Below, one piece after another: positions 8,681 through 19,394 of a DNA stretch of 64,000 nucleotides (position 1 is the first letter of the stretch; each line of letters opens with the position of its first letter). The notes under the pieces were generated by a model. The model made no database searches and was not told the DNA's origin. It saw only the letters and a program-made list of their open reading frames with translations. The stretch lies in contig NZ_JARVRJ010000001.1 of NCBI RefSeq assembly GCF_030209745.1, forward strand, positions 417,826-481,825. The letters run 5' to 3'. The position numbers were made by a program, and so were the translations under genes. The DNA comes from Arthrobacter sp. fls2-241-R2A-200. GTDB lineage: Bacteria > Actinomycetota > Actinomycetes > Actinomycetales > Micrococcaceae.

Positions 8681-9845
8681 GGATCAGCAGTCCAGCGAGG
8701 ACCTGGAGCAAGAGTTCGACGCCGAAACCGAACCTTCCGTGGATGAGGACACCGACGCTGAGTCCGCACCGGTTACGGTCCCAGGGCCACCCACCAGTGT
8801 GATGTCCGGGGAGCGCGTGGCTATCAAAGCGCTCGAGGCGAAGCTCCTTGGTGGGGAACGCAAGCTCCGCCGTCGTGAAGTTGCCGCAGGTGCGGGCGTG
8901 TCCATCCTGTCCGCGCGGAAGGTGTGGCGCGCCCTCGGTTTCCCGAACTTCGGGGACGAAGACGTTGCCTTTACTGAGCGTGACCAGGCTGCGTTGACGA
9001 GGATCCTCGATTTGGTCCGTGCCGGGCTCCTCACTGAGGAAGCCGCGATTTCGGTAACCCGTTCCATCGGCCAGATGACGGACCGCATGGTGGTTTGGCA
9101 GGTTGAAGCCCTCGTGGAGGACATGGTGTCCGAACAAGGCATCCCGGACGCCGTGGCCCGGAAGCAACTGGTGGCCCAACTGCCTGCGCTGGTGGATTCC
9201 TTGGAAGAAATCCTCGTCTACTCATACCGCCGCCAGCTCAATGCCGGAATCCAGCGGCTGGCCGTTCGCGCCGAAGCCGGGCTGCAGGCAAGCGAAGAGG
9301 GACGCGAGGGAGACGAAGACGATTCCCCGCTGCCCTTGGCCCGGGCAGTGGGCTTCGCTGACCTGGTCTCCTACACCAGCCTTTCGCGCCGCATGAACGA
9401 GAAAACGTTGGCCCAGTTGGTGCAGCGCTTCGAAAACAAGTGCGCTGAAATCATCTCGGTCGGTGGTGGCCGCTTGGTAAAAACCGTGGGCGATGAAGTG
9501 CTCTACATCGCAGAGACGCCAGCTGCTGGGGCCGAAATTTCGTTGGCGTTGGCGCAGGCCTTCACCGAAGACGAAATCCTTCCGCAGTGCCGGGTGTCCA
9601 TGGTGTGGGGACGCATCCTGTCCCGGCTGGGCGATATCTACGGTCCAACAGTCAATTTGGCCGCCCGCCTCACCACGCTTGCGCAGCCGGGCACGGTCCT
9701 CGTCGACGCGATGACCGCGGCGGCGCTGGGGCAGGATGATAGGTTCGTGCTGGTTCCGCAAAAGTCGGAAAATGTCCGTGGCTTCGGGGAGATCCATCCG
9801 GTGATGCTGGCCCGCGGACGCGGCAAGGGCCTGGTACTCGATTAA
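8670..9845 (+). CDS. Class III adenylate cyclase with N-terminal regulatory domain
   Basis: 391 residues. The first 40 are acidic. Residues about 45-170 match the adenylate-cyclase regulatory domain seen in actinobacterial pH-sensing cyclases (RREVAAGAGVSILSARKVWRALGFPNFGDEDVAF, read in two parts). The catalytic domain follows from about 220: metal Asp in GFADLVSYTSLS, second metal Asp and the adenine-selecting Lys in RLVKTVGDEVLY, transition-state Asn and Arg in YGPTVNLAARL. All key residues are present, so it should make cAMP. The ATG at 8670 is chosen for the GAAGGTGGAAGAG ribosome site just upstream. An in-frame start at 8631 would overlap the PH gene by 50 bases. No membrane segments, so it is soluble. 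Confidence 0.9.
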   Translation: MSVEDQQSSEDLEQEFDAETEPSVDEDTDAESAPVTVPGPPTSVMSGERVAIKALEAKLLGGERKLRRREVAAGAGVSILSARKVWRALGFPNFGDEDVAFTERDQAALTRILDLVRAGLLTEEAAISVTRSIGQMTDRMVVWQVEALVEDMVSEQGIPDAVARKQLVAQLPALVDSLEEILVYSYRRQLNAGIQRLAVRAEAGLQASEEGREGDEDDSPLPLARAVGFADLVSYTSLSRRMNEKTLAQLVQRFENKCAEIISVGGGRLVKTVGDEVLYIAETPAAGAEISLALAQAFTEDEILPQCRVSMVWGRILSRLGDIYGPTVNLAARLTTLAQPGTVLVDAMTAAALGQDDRFVLVPQKSENVRGFGEIHPVMLARGRGKGLVLD

Positions 9846-9873
9846 GAAACCGACCCCTACAGCGAGGACGCGC

Positions 9874-10656
9874 ATGAATTCACAGCCGACCACCCCGGCA
9901 AGTTCGGCATCAGATCCGGCCGGAAGGCCGACGTCGTTCCTGCTGACTTACGGCTATGGAACCGATCGCGGCCTTCGGCGTGAACTGAACGAGGATTCCT
10001 ATATCGTGGCCGACCCTGTTTTCGCCGTCGCCGATGGTATGGGGGGCCACGAAGCAGGGGAAATCGCCAGCGCGGTCTGCGTCAAAACCCTAGGCAGTGC
10101 GCCCGAAGTGGCGCCCGGTGTGCGGACGGCCTCTCCCGCTGAACTGCAGTCATGCCTGCTGAAAGCCCACCAGGCCATCCGGGAAGCAACCGGAGCCAAA
10201 GCCGGAACGACGCTCTCCGGTGTGGTTGTCGTGGAGCATCTGGGCCTGCCCTATTGGCTCGTGATGAACATCGGGGACTCCCGGACCTACCGCATCAGCC
10301 AAGGTCGCTTCGCCCAAGTGAGCGTGGACCACTCAGAAGTTCAGGAACTGGTGGATTCCGGCCATATCACCGCGGAGCAGGCTGCCGTCCACCCCCGCCG
10401 CCACGTGGTGACGCGGGCGCTGGGCACCGGAGATGAAACAGAGGCCGATTTCTGGTTGCTGCCCATCGAACCGGGGGACCGCGTCTTAGTGTGCTCGGAC
10501 GGCCTCAACGGCGAGCTCGAGGATGAGGACATTTTCGGCATCCTGAGCACCGTCGCCGATCCTCAGGAAACAGTGGACACGCTGATTCAGGCAGCGCTCA
10601 AAAGCGGCGGACGGGATAACGTCACGGCGCTTGTGATAGACGCCAAAGCGGTCTGA
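9874..10656 (+). CDS. PP2C-family serine/threonine protein phosphatase
   Basis: 260 residues, a soluble PPM/PP2C phosphatase. Metal-binding and structural motifs are intact: ELNEDSY near 37, VADGMGGHEAGEIAS near 49, MNIGDSRTY near 131, CSDGLNGELEDEDI near 207 and GGRDNVTALVID near the end. Unlike mycobacterial PstP it has no membrane anchor. It follows the adenylate cyclase by 28 bases with a GAGGA ribosome site, so both may belong to one signalling operon. The partner kinase is not in the window. Confidence 0.92.
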   Translation: MNSQPTTPASSASDPAGRPTSFLLTYGYGTDRGLRRELNEDSYIVADPVFAVADGMGGHEAGEIASAVCVKTLGSAPEVAPGVRTASPAELQSCLLKAHQAIREATGAKAGTTLSGVVVVEHLGLPYWLVMNIGDSRTYRISQGRFAQVSVDHSEVQELVDSGHITAEQAAVHPRRHVVTRALGTGDETEADFWLLPIEPGDRVLVCSDGLNGELEDEDIFGILSTVADPQETVDTLIQAALKSGGRDNVTALVIDAKAV

Positions 10657-10767
10657 GCCTGGCGGCAGCGGATTTGCGTGGGCATGGAAGGATGTAGGAG
10701 GATTTCCGGAAACGCCCTAACTCCCTGATTACTCGAGGCACCCCAACCCCTCGTAGAGGTTTACACC

Positions 10768-11385
10768 ATGAGACACTCTGTTGTCCCTGCTCTCCTGTTG
10801 ACCGCTGGGCTGCTTGTTGGCCCTGCCGTCGCTGCCCAGGCGGCTCCGTGCACCGACAAGTCCAAAGTTGCGTGCGGCCAGGTGGAAGTCCCCACCCCAC
10901 CGGCTGCCACCGCCCAGCCGGCGCCAGCCCCTGCACCCAGCAAAAAACCTGCTCCAGATCCTGTCCCGACCCAGATCCACGAGCCTGTAGCAGTTCCCGC
11001 GGTTCCGGCACCGCCTGTTCGGGTTCCGCAGCCGGCCGCCGTGGTGCAGGCTCCCGCCCCCGCAGCACCTGCCGTCAACGATCCGGTTCCGGCGTCGTCC
11101 GAACCAGTGCCCGGGCAGGACGCATCCAGCGCGGCAGCAACGCCCTTGGCCACTCCCTCGCCGAGCCCCAGCTCAGCGAGCCCGAGTTCAAGCCCGTCCA
11201 CCTCATCCAACTGGGATACGCCGGTGCAGCAGGGCCAAAAGACAGCGGCCGCAATTCTCGTGGGAAACCCCGGGCCAGGCCCCAATGTCCTCGGCCTCGT
11301 AGGCATCTTGGGTGGCGTGCTCTTGGTGGGCCTGGGCGGATTGGCTTTCGCGCTGTGGAGCAAGAACCGGCTGTCCTCGCACTAG
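10768..11385 (+). CDS. Secreted Pro/Ala-rich protein with C-terminal membrane anchor
   Basis: 205 residues without a recognised domain. A signal peptide (MRHSVVPALLLTAGLLVGP, cut probably after AQAA), then CTDKSKVACGQVEVPTPP with two Cys, a long Pro/Ala/Ser/Val-rich linker to about residue 150, and one hydrophobic helix at about 177-197 followed by the positive tail SKNRLSSH. This is the layout of a surface protein held by a C-terminal helix. No LPXTG motif is seen. The start follows GAGG at the right distance. Composition is low-complexity and would evolve fast. Confidence 0.75.
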   Translation: MRHSVVPALLLTAGLLVGPAVAAQAAPCTDKSKVACGQVEVPTPPAATAQPAPAPAPSKKPAPDPVPTQIHEPVAVPAVPAPPVRVPQPAAVVQAPAPAAPAVNDPVPASSEPVPGQDASSAAATPLATPSPSPSSASPSSSPSTSSNWDTPVQQGQKTAAAILVGNPGPGPNVLGLVGILGGVLLVGLGGLAFALWSKNRLSSH

Positions 11386-14558
<3,173 letters not shown>

Positions 14559-14569
14559 CGTCCCCTGAC

Positions 14570-14617
14570 GCCGTGAACCATCTCCGCCGTGCACCATCGT
14601 CGCCGTCAACCATCTCC
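14570..14617 (+). repeat. Three 16-bp imperfect tandem repeats after the IMPase gene
   Basis: GCCGTGAACCATCTCC, GCCGTGCACCATCGTC and GCCGTCAACCATCTCC lie head to tail, followed by the start of a fourth unit (GGCGTGG). They are non-coding and lie just before the bidirectional hairpin. Confidence 0.8.
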
Positions 14618-14624
14618 GGCGTGG

Positions 14625-14654
14625 AGCTGGCCCGGGCGATGACCCGGGCCAGCT
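14625..14654. terminator. Hairpin between convergent genes
   Basis: A perfect 12-bp stem AGCTGGCCCGGG / CCCGGGCCAGCT with loop CGATGA lies between the IMPase gene and the oppositely oriented monooxygenase gene. No clear T-tract on either side. It can serve both. Confidence 0.7.
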
Positions 14655-14664
14655 GCCTGCCTCG

Positions 14665-16032
14665 CTAGAACGCAGACCCGATGGAGGTAAGTTCCTTGGC
14701 TTCCGCTCCCGCGTAGCGGTTTCCGGGGCGATCGAGTCCGTAGTGTCCCCGCAGCGTTGTGGCCGTGTACTCGGTCCGGAACAGGCCGCGCTGCTGCAGG
14801 ATGGGCACAACGTGGTCCACAAAGACCTCCAAACCGGAGGGCAGCACGGGAGGCATGATGTTGAAGCCATCCGCGGCTCCGGCAAAGAACCATTCCTGGA
14901 TGGCGTCGGCCACCTGATCGGGGGTTCCCGAGAACGTTCGGTGTCCACGCCCGCCGCCGAGCCTGCCGATCAGCTGCCGAACGGTGAGTTGTTCGCGCCG
15001 GGCCAGTTCCACAATGAGCGTGTACCGGCTCTTGGCTCCTTCAATCTCGTCCTCCGACGGGAGGTCCGCCGGTAGCTGGCGGTCCAACGGGAGATCGTCA
15101 GGGGACAGCCGAAGGGTTTTGGCCAGCTGCTCCCGTGCGTACTCCGGCTTGATGAGCTCGTCCAGTTCGCGCTCAAGCTTGATCGCTTCGACCTCGGTGG
15201 AGCCGATGACGGGCACAATGCCCGGCAGGATTTTGATGCTTTCGGGGTCACGTCCGGCCGCTGCCGTCCGTGCCTTCACATCCGAGTAGAAGGCCTGCGC
15301 GCCATCCAAGGTTTGGTGGGCCGTGAAGACTGCCTCGGCGTACTGCGCCGCCAGGTTCTTCCCGTTCTCGGAGGACCCGGCCTGCACGATCAGTGGGTGG
15401 CCTTGGGGTGAGCGTGGAACATTCAAGGGACCACGGACCCGGAAGTGCTCTCCCTCGTGATCTATCACGCGGATCTTCGTGTCGTCAGCCCACACTCCTT
15501 CGGCTTTATCGGCCAGGACGGCGTCATCGTCCCAGCTGTCCCAAAGCTTCTGGGCGACTTCGATGAATTCGGCTGCGCGTTCGTAGCGGACGGCGTGGGC
15601 CGGTTGGTCATCCACGCCGAAGTTGCGGGCAGCATCCGGTCCTGCCGTTGTCACAACGTTCCATCCCGCACGTCCACCGCTGACCCAGTCCACCGAGGCG
15701 AAACGACGGGCCAGGTTGAAGGGATCGTTATAGGTAGTGGAAGCCGTGGCAATCAACCCGATCCGCTGTGTGGCGGCCGCAAGAGCCGTTAGCAACACAG
15801 TGGGCTCCAATTTACCTGCAGGGCGGCGGCCCACTTCACCAAACAGGACGGGGGAGTCCGCAAAGAAGATGGAGTCCAGCTTGCCGCGCTCGGCCGTCCG
15901 GGCCAGGTGCTGGTAGTGCTCCACTTTGGTAATCGCAAGGGGATCGCTCTCGGGCAGGCGCCATGAGGCTTCATGGTGGCCCGTGCTCATGAGGAATGCA
16001 TTGAGGTGCAGCTGGCGGTCTGGCGGGGTCAT
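14665..16032 (-). CDS. LLM-class flavin-dependent monooxygenase (NtaA/SnaA/DszA type)
   Basis: 455 residues of the bacterial-luciferase-like family with the long insert of the NtaA/SnaA/DszA subgroup. These enzymes use FMNH2 from a separate reductase and oxygen to attack chelators, sulfur compounds or similar. Seen: LHLNAFLMSTGHHEASWR at the start, RIGLIATASTTYNDPFNLARRF near 90, SGGRAGWNVVTT near 120, HPLIVQAGSSENGKNLAA near 218 and the late FSGTPDQVADAIQEWF. The ATG follows GAGGAG. No reductase or transporter gene lies beside it, so the substrate is open. Confidence 0.9.
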   Translation of the reverse strand: MTPPDRQLHLNAFLMSTGHHEASWRLPESDPLAITKVEHYQHLARTAERGKLDSIFFADSPVLFGEVGRRPAGKLEPTVLLTALAAATQRIGLIATASTTYNDPFNLARRFASVDWVSGGRAGWNVVTTAGPDAARNFGVDDQPAHAVRYERAAEFIEVAQKLWDSWDDDAVLADKAEGVWADDTKIRVIDHEGEHFRVRGPLNVPRSPQGHPLIVQAGSSENGKNLAAQYAEAVFTAHQTLDGAQAFYSDVKARTAAAGRDPESIKILPGIVPVIGSTEVEAIKLERELDELIKPEYAREQLAKTLRLSPDDLPLDRQLPADLPSEDEIEGAKSRYTLIVELARREQLTVRQLIGRLGGGRGHRTFSGTPDQVADAIQEWFFAGAADGFNIMPPVLPSGLEVFVDHVVPILQQRGLFRTEYTATTLRGHYGLDRPGNRYAGAEAKELTSIGSAF

Positions 16033-16327
16033 GGGTTCTCCTCAGTTGGGGGTCTGTCAGTCAGGATGTCGCAACTCAAGCACGCTCCTTGCCGCCCCCG
16101 CCAGCGGCCCGACATGTGCCCGCAACAGCGCGAAACGGGGGTTCATGACGCGCAACGGAACTCAATTCAACGCCACGCAACGCAACGCTGAAGCACCCGC
16201 ACGGTTGCCTCCCCGAACAGCGGTACAGGGCCGTCCGACGTCGTGGGTTCGATCCGTGACTGATAGTTCCATCACGGAAAGGCCGGTTTGCGGCCTTGCG
16301 CGCTTGCCGGGCGACTACCATTGGTAG
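16033..16327. other. Intergenic region between divergent monooxygenase and acetyltransferase genes
   Basis: This 295-base gap is among the longest in the window. It holds a run of CAACGC/ACGCAACGC-type short repeats around 16150-16187, an inverted repeat TCCGTGA at 16253-16259 with TCACGGA at 16272-16278, and a hairpin AAGGCCG-GTTTG-CGGCCTT at 16279-16297 just before the acetyltransferase -10. No further gene or known riboswitch was recognised. Confidence 0.55.
16316..16321 (+). promoter_or_regulatory. -10 hexamer TACCAT, leaderless start of the acetyltransferase gene
   Basis: TACCAT, six bases TGGTAG, GTG at 16328. Confidence 0.55.
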
Positions 16328-16840
16328 GTGCTTTCCCCGATTACCGTCCGTCCCGCCCTGCCGGAAGACTACGACGCCGTTGCCCGGATTACGCAGGACT
16401 CCTACGTCACGGCGGGCTACTACGGCGACGCTGACCACCCGTACCTGCAGAAGCTCCAGGACGTGGCGGGGCGCGCGGAACACGCTGAGATCCTGGTCGC
16501 TGAGCGTGACGGCAGGGTCATCGGTTCCGTGACGGCAGCCCCGGCCGGGGGAGGGTTCTCGGATATCGGGCTCGATGACGAGCTGGAACTACGCACCCTT
16601 GTGGTGGACCCGGCGGTCCAACGGTCCGGTGCGGGCCGCGCCTTGGTGCAGGCCGTCGTGGACCAAGCCAAAGCGATGGACGGCATCAGGGCGGTCTCGC
16701 TTACGACTGGCGCAACGTGGGAAAGCGCGAATGCCCTATATGCGCGCACGGGTTTCGACCGTGCTCCGCACCGCGACTGGTTTGTCCCGGGGACGGACAT
16801 AAAGCTGTTCGTTTACCGACTGGAGCTCACGCAGCCGTAA
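16328..16840 (+). CDS. GNAT-family N-acetyltransferase
   Basis: 170 residues. The fold is seen from ITVRPALPEDYDAVARI at the start, the central strand ELRTLVVDPAVQRSGAGRAL with the acetyl-CoA-binding Q/RxxGxG/A loop near residue 97, and the late NALYARTGFDRAPHRDWFVP. The acceptor substrate is unknown. The GTG start lies six bases after TACCAT (leaderless type). It ends about 30 bases before the convergent response regulator gene. Confidence 0.88.
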   Translation: MLSPITVRPALPEDYDAVARITQDSYVTAGYYGDADHPYLQKLQDVAGRAEHAEILVAERDGRVIGSVTAAPAGGGFSDIGLDDELELRTLVVDPAVQRSGAGRALVQAVVDQAKAMDGIRAVSLTTGATWESANALYARTGFDRAPHRDWFVPGTDIKLFVYRLELTQP

Positions 16841-16869
16841 TGGCTAAGCCTCCAGGTCAGCCAGGCACA

Positions 16870-17529
16870 TTAGCCTGGCACCCCATAGCGGTGTTCCGGA
16901 CGGCCGGTGGTTCCGTAGCGAAGTTGGATCTCGACGGCGCCATCGTCAGCGAGCGAGGACAAGTACCTTTGCGCTGTGGCCCTTGAAACGCCGACGCGTT
17001 CGGCGACTTCCACAGCGGAGTACTGCTCTCCGGGCTGTAACGCCTCCAGGACCGCCGCCTCGGTTGCGGACCGCGGCTTCGCCGACGGCGTCACATCGCC
17101 GGGGATGAGTGCCCGCTTGGCCCGCTCGATGCTGCCTTGGTCCACGGTGGCTTGCTGGCCAAGAATCCTGCGGTACCGGGCGTAGGACCGTAATTGCTGG
17201 GACAAGGATTCCGCGGTGAACGGTTTCAGCAGGTAGCCCAGAGCGCCCCGGCGAAAGGCTGTCCGGATGGATGGAGCGTCGGAGGCCGCCGTCAGGATGA
17301 TGGCATCGATGTCCAACTGCCCCAGTAGATCAAGCCCTGAGCCGTCCGGTAAATAGACATCCAGCAAGACCAGGTCGGGTCGGAGGCCGTGGATGGACTG
17401 CAGCGCCTGCGACACTGAACCTGCCGGGGCCAAGGCCATGAAACCGGCCACGGAATCCACATAGGCAGCATGGAGCCTTGCAACGTGGAAATCGTCGTCC
17501 ACAATCAGAACCCTCAAGTCCTCAACCAC
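16870..17529 (-). CDS. CitB/DcuR-type response regulator
   Basis: 219 residues. Receiver domain: acidic pocket in VLIVDDDFHVARLH, phospho-acceptor Asp in LVLLDVYLPDGSGLDLL near residue 54, conserved Lys in LLKPFTAESLSQQL. A C-terminal helix-turn-helix (YSAVEVAERVGVSRATAQRYL) is of the DcuR/CitB type. The GTG at 17529 is preferred over an upstream ATG at 17568 because GGAAAGGA stands at good distance and the overlap with the kinase gene is only eight bases. With the kinase it should sense a di- or tricarboxylate and activate the divergent CitMHS transporter. Confidence 0.9.
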   Translation of the reverse strand: MVEDLRVLIVDDDFHVARLHAAYVDSVAGFMALAPAGSVSQALQSIHGLRPDLVLLDVYLPDGSGLDLLGQLDIDAIILTAASDAPSIRTAFRRGALGYLLKPFTAESLSQQLRSYARYRRILGQQATVDQGSIERAKRALIPGDVTPSAKPRSATEAAVLEALQPGEQYSAVEVAERVGVSRATAQRYLSSLADDGAVEIQLRYGTTGRPEHRYGVPG

Positions 17530-19219
17530 TGCTGTCCTTTCCCGACGTTTCCCCCGTCTTGGCCCCACTCATCACACCGGGGACGGTCGCCATGAACACG
17601 GCGCCCGGTCCGCCTTGCCTACCCGGCTCCAGCACGCGAACTTCACCACCACGGCGCCGTGCGAGTTGGCGCACCAGAGCCAAGCCCAGTCCTTGTCCGG
17701 CTCCCGGCCGGGCGGGGTGGGCGGCGGTGGTGAATCCCTCGGCAAAGACCTCCTCGGGTTGCAGGTTTCCCAGGCCATCGCCGGAGTCGCCCACCACGAT
17801 GTGGAGCGCGCCGCCGTCGTCGTCAGCATCCAGCAGTTCCACCTCCACCCAGCGATCCGCGGCGGAACCGTCGACGGCGGCGCTGACCGCGTTGTCGATC
17901 AGGTTGCCGAGCACCGTGGTCACGTCCTGGGGATCGGCCACGTGCCCGCGAACCAGGGTTTCAGGGCCTATCCGTAAGGCGACGCCGCGCTCGGACGCTT
18001 CCACGCTCTTCGCCCCGACAAAAGCCTGCAGGTAGGCGTCTTGGAGGAGCTCGGCCTGTTCCACGGGAAATTTGAGCGGACCTGTTGCCGAGATACGGGC
18101 CAGGTACTCTTCGGCTTGCCGGGCCTGCCCCATGCTCATGAGCCCGGCGATGGTGTGGAGTTGGTTGGCGAATTCGTGGCGCTGGGCGCGGAGTGCTGCG
18201 CTCATGGTTCCAACGGCGTCGAGTTGGCGGGTCAGCTGCTGCAGTTCTGTGCGGTCGCGCAGCATGACCACCCAGCCGAGGTCCTCCCGGCGGTGCCACG
18301 CTTTCCGGGCGCTGGCAACCAACACACGGCCACCGGCCACGATCTCGACGGCGTCCGCGTCCTGCGCGGCAGGTTTGGTCATCGTCTTCAGTTGCCCAGG
18401 TACTGCTGCGCCGGACCACGCTTGGCCGGTCAGATCGGGAATGCCGAGGAGCCTCGATGCTGCCGCGTTGAACACGGAGATTCTTCCGTCCGCGCTGATG
18501 CCGATCACGCCGTCGTCCACTCCTTGGAGGACCGCGACCTGGTCGTGGACAAGTGTGCTGATTTCCTCCGGCTCCAGGCCGAGGGTCAGGCGCTGCAGTC
18601 GTCGTCGAAGGAGGAACGATGCCAGGACACCGGCAAGCAGGGCGCCGCCGGCAGTCAGCGCGATCGGGGTGATGTCGCTGGCCAGGCTCTTGGTCAGCGA
18701 TTCCACGGAGTAGCCAACGCTCACCTCGCCGACGATCGTCGTGGACGAGGCCGGGGCATACACCGGGACCTTGGCTCCGGCAGAGGGTCCCAGCGTGCCC
18801 GTGTTGCGGGTGGTGATTTCTGCCCCGCCAAGGGCCACGGACGGGTCCGTGCTGACGCGTTCGCCCAGCCTGGCGGTGTCAGGATGCGCCAACCGGAGCC
18901 CCGTTTCATCCGTGATGACTACGAACAGGGCCCCTGTCCGGGCCCGCACCGATTCGGCGGCGGCCTGCAAGGGACCCGCGGACAGCACAGCCGGGGGAGG
19001 CGTGCCCACCTCCCTGCTGATTTCCTGGACGTCCGTCCTGACCGTGGGGTCGGCAGCCACCGTCCGGGCGAGCGTCAACGCCTGGTTTTCGGCCTCGCTG
19101 CCGATGCGTTGGTAGACCAGCCACGCGTGTACAACGCCACTGAGCATGACCACCAACAGGACCACGCCCAGCTGGAGGAGGAGGGTTTGGGTAGAGAAGC
19201 GCATGCTGATCCTGGGCAC
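17522..19219 (-). CDS. CitA/DcuS-type sensor histidine kinase
   Basis: 565 residues. A first membrane helix at about 13-35, an extracytoplasmic PAS-like sensor to about 170, a second helix at about 174-196 (ITPIALTAGGALLAGVLASF), a cytoplasmic PAS domain (DDGVIGISADGRISVFNAAA), then the His box RAQRHEFANQLHTIAGLMS and an ATPase domain (GNLIDNAVSAA, GDSGDGLGNL, GQGLGLALVRQLA). This is the carboxylate-sensor kinase family. The GTG at 19219 follows a textbook AAAGGAGG; an upstream ATG at 19270 lacks one. It is divergent from the citrate transporter, which is presumably its target. Confidence 0.92.
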   Translation of the reverse strand: MPRISMRFSTQTLLLQLGVVLLVVMLSGVVHAWLVYQRIGSEAENQALTLARTVAADPTVRTDVQEISREVGTPPPAVLSAGPLQAAAESVRARTGALFVVITDETGLRLAHPDTARLGERVSTDPSVALGGAEITTRNTGTLGPSAGAKVPVYAPASSTTIVGEVSVGYSVESLTKSLASDITPIALTAGGALLAGVLASFLLRRRLQRLTLGLEPEEISTLVHDQVAVLQGVDDGVIGISADGRISVFNAAASRLLGIPDLTGQAWSGAAVPGQLKTMTKPAAQDADAVEIVAGGRVLVASARKAWHRREDLGWVVMLRDRTELQQLTRQLDAVGTMSAALRAQRHEFANQLHTIAGLMSMGQARQAEEYLARISATGPLKFPVEQAELLQDAYLQAFVGAKSVEASERGVALRIGPETLVRGHVADPQDVTTVLGNLIDNAVSAAVDGSAADRWVEVELLDADDDGGALHIVVGDSGDGLGNLQPEEVFAEGFTTAAHPARPGAGQGLGLALVRQLARRRGGEVRVLEPGRQGGPGAVFMATVPGVMSGAKTGETSGKDSSG

Positions 19220-19274
19220 CTGCCCTCCTTTCCTCCTGCTCCATTGAAGCACTGAGCACAATGCGCACAACGTC

Positions 19275-19293
19275 CGGAATGAGCAGTATTCCG
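19275..19293. promoter_or_regulatory. Inverted repeat CGGAAT-N7-ATTCCG between kinase and transporter genes
   Basis: CGGAAT, seven bases, ATTCCG, a perfect 6-bp pair in the divergent promoter region. It is a candidate binding site for the response regulator. A second, looser pair (TTCCG at 19289 and CGGAA at 19303) overlaps it. Confidence 0.4.
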
Positions 19294-19394
19294 AACAAAT
19301 CCCGGAAACACCGGCCCGTGATCCTCGCCACTATATGTTCCGTAGTGCGCATCACACCGCTGTGGTGCCATTCACAGTTGTAAAGGAGCCGGCC

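Noticed and set aside
16033..16327. Riboswitch in the leader of the flavin monooxygenase
   Set aside because: The CAACGC-type repeats and hairpins do not match a riboswitch class I know.
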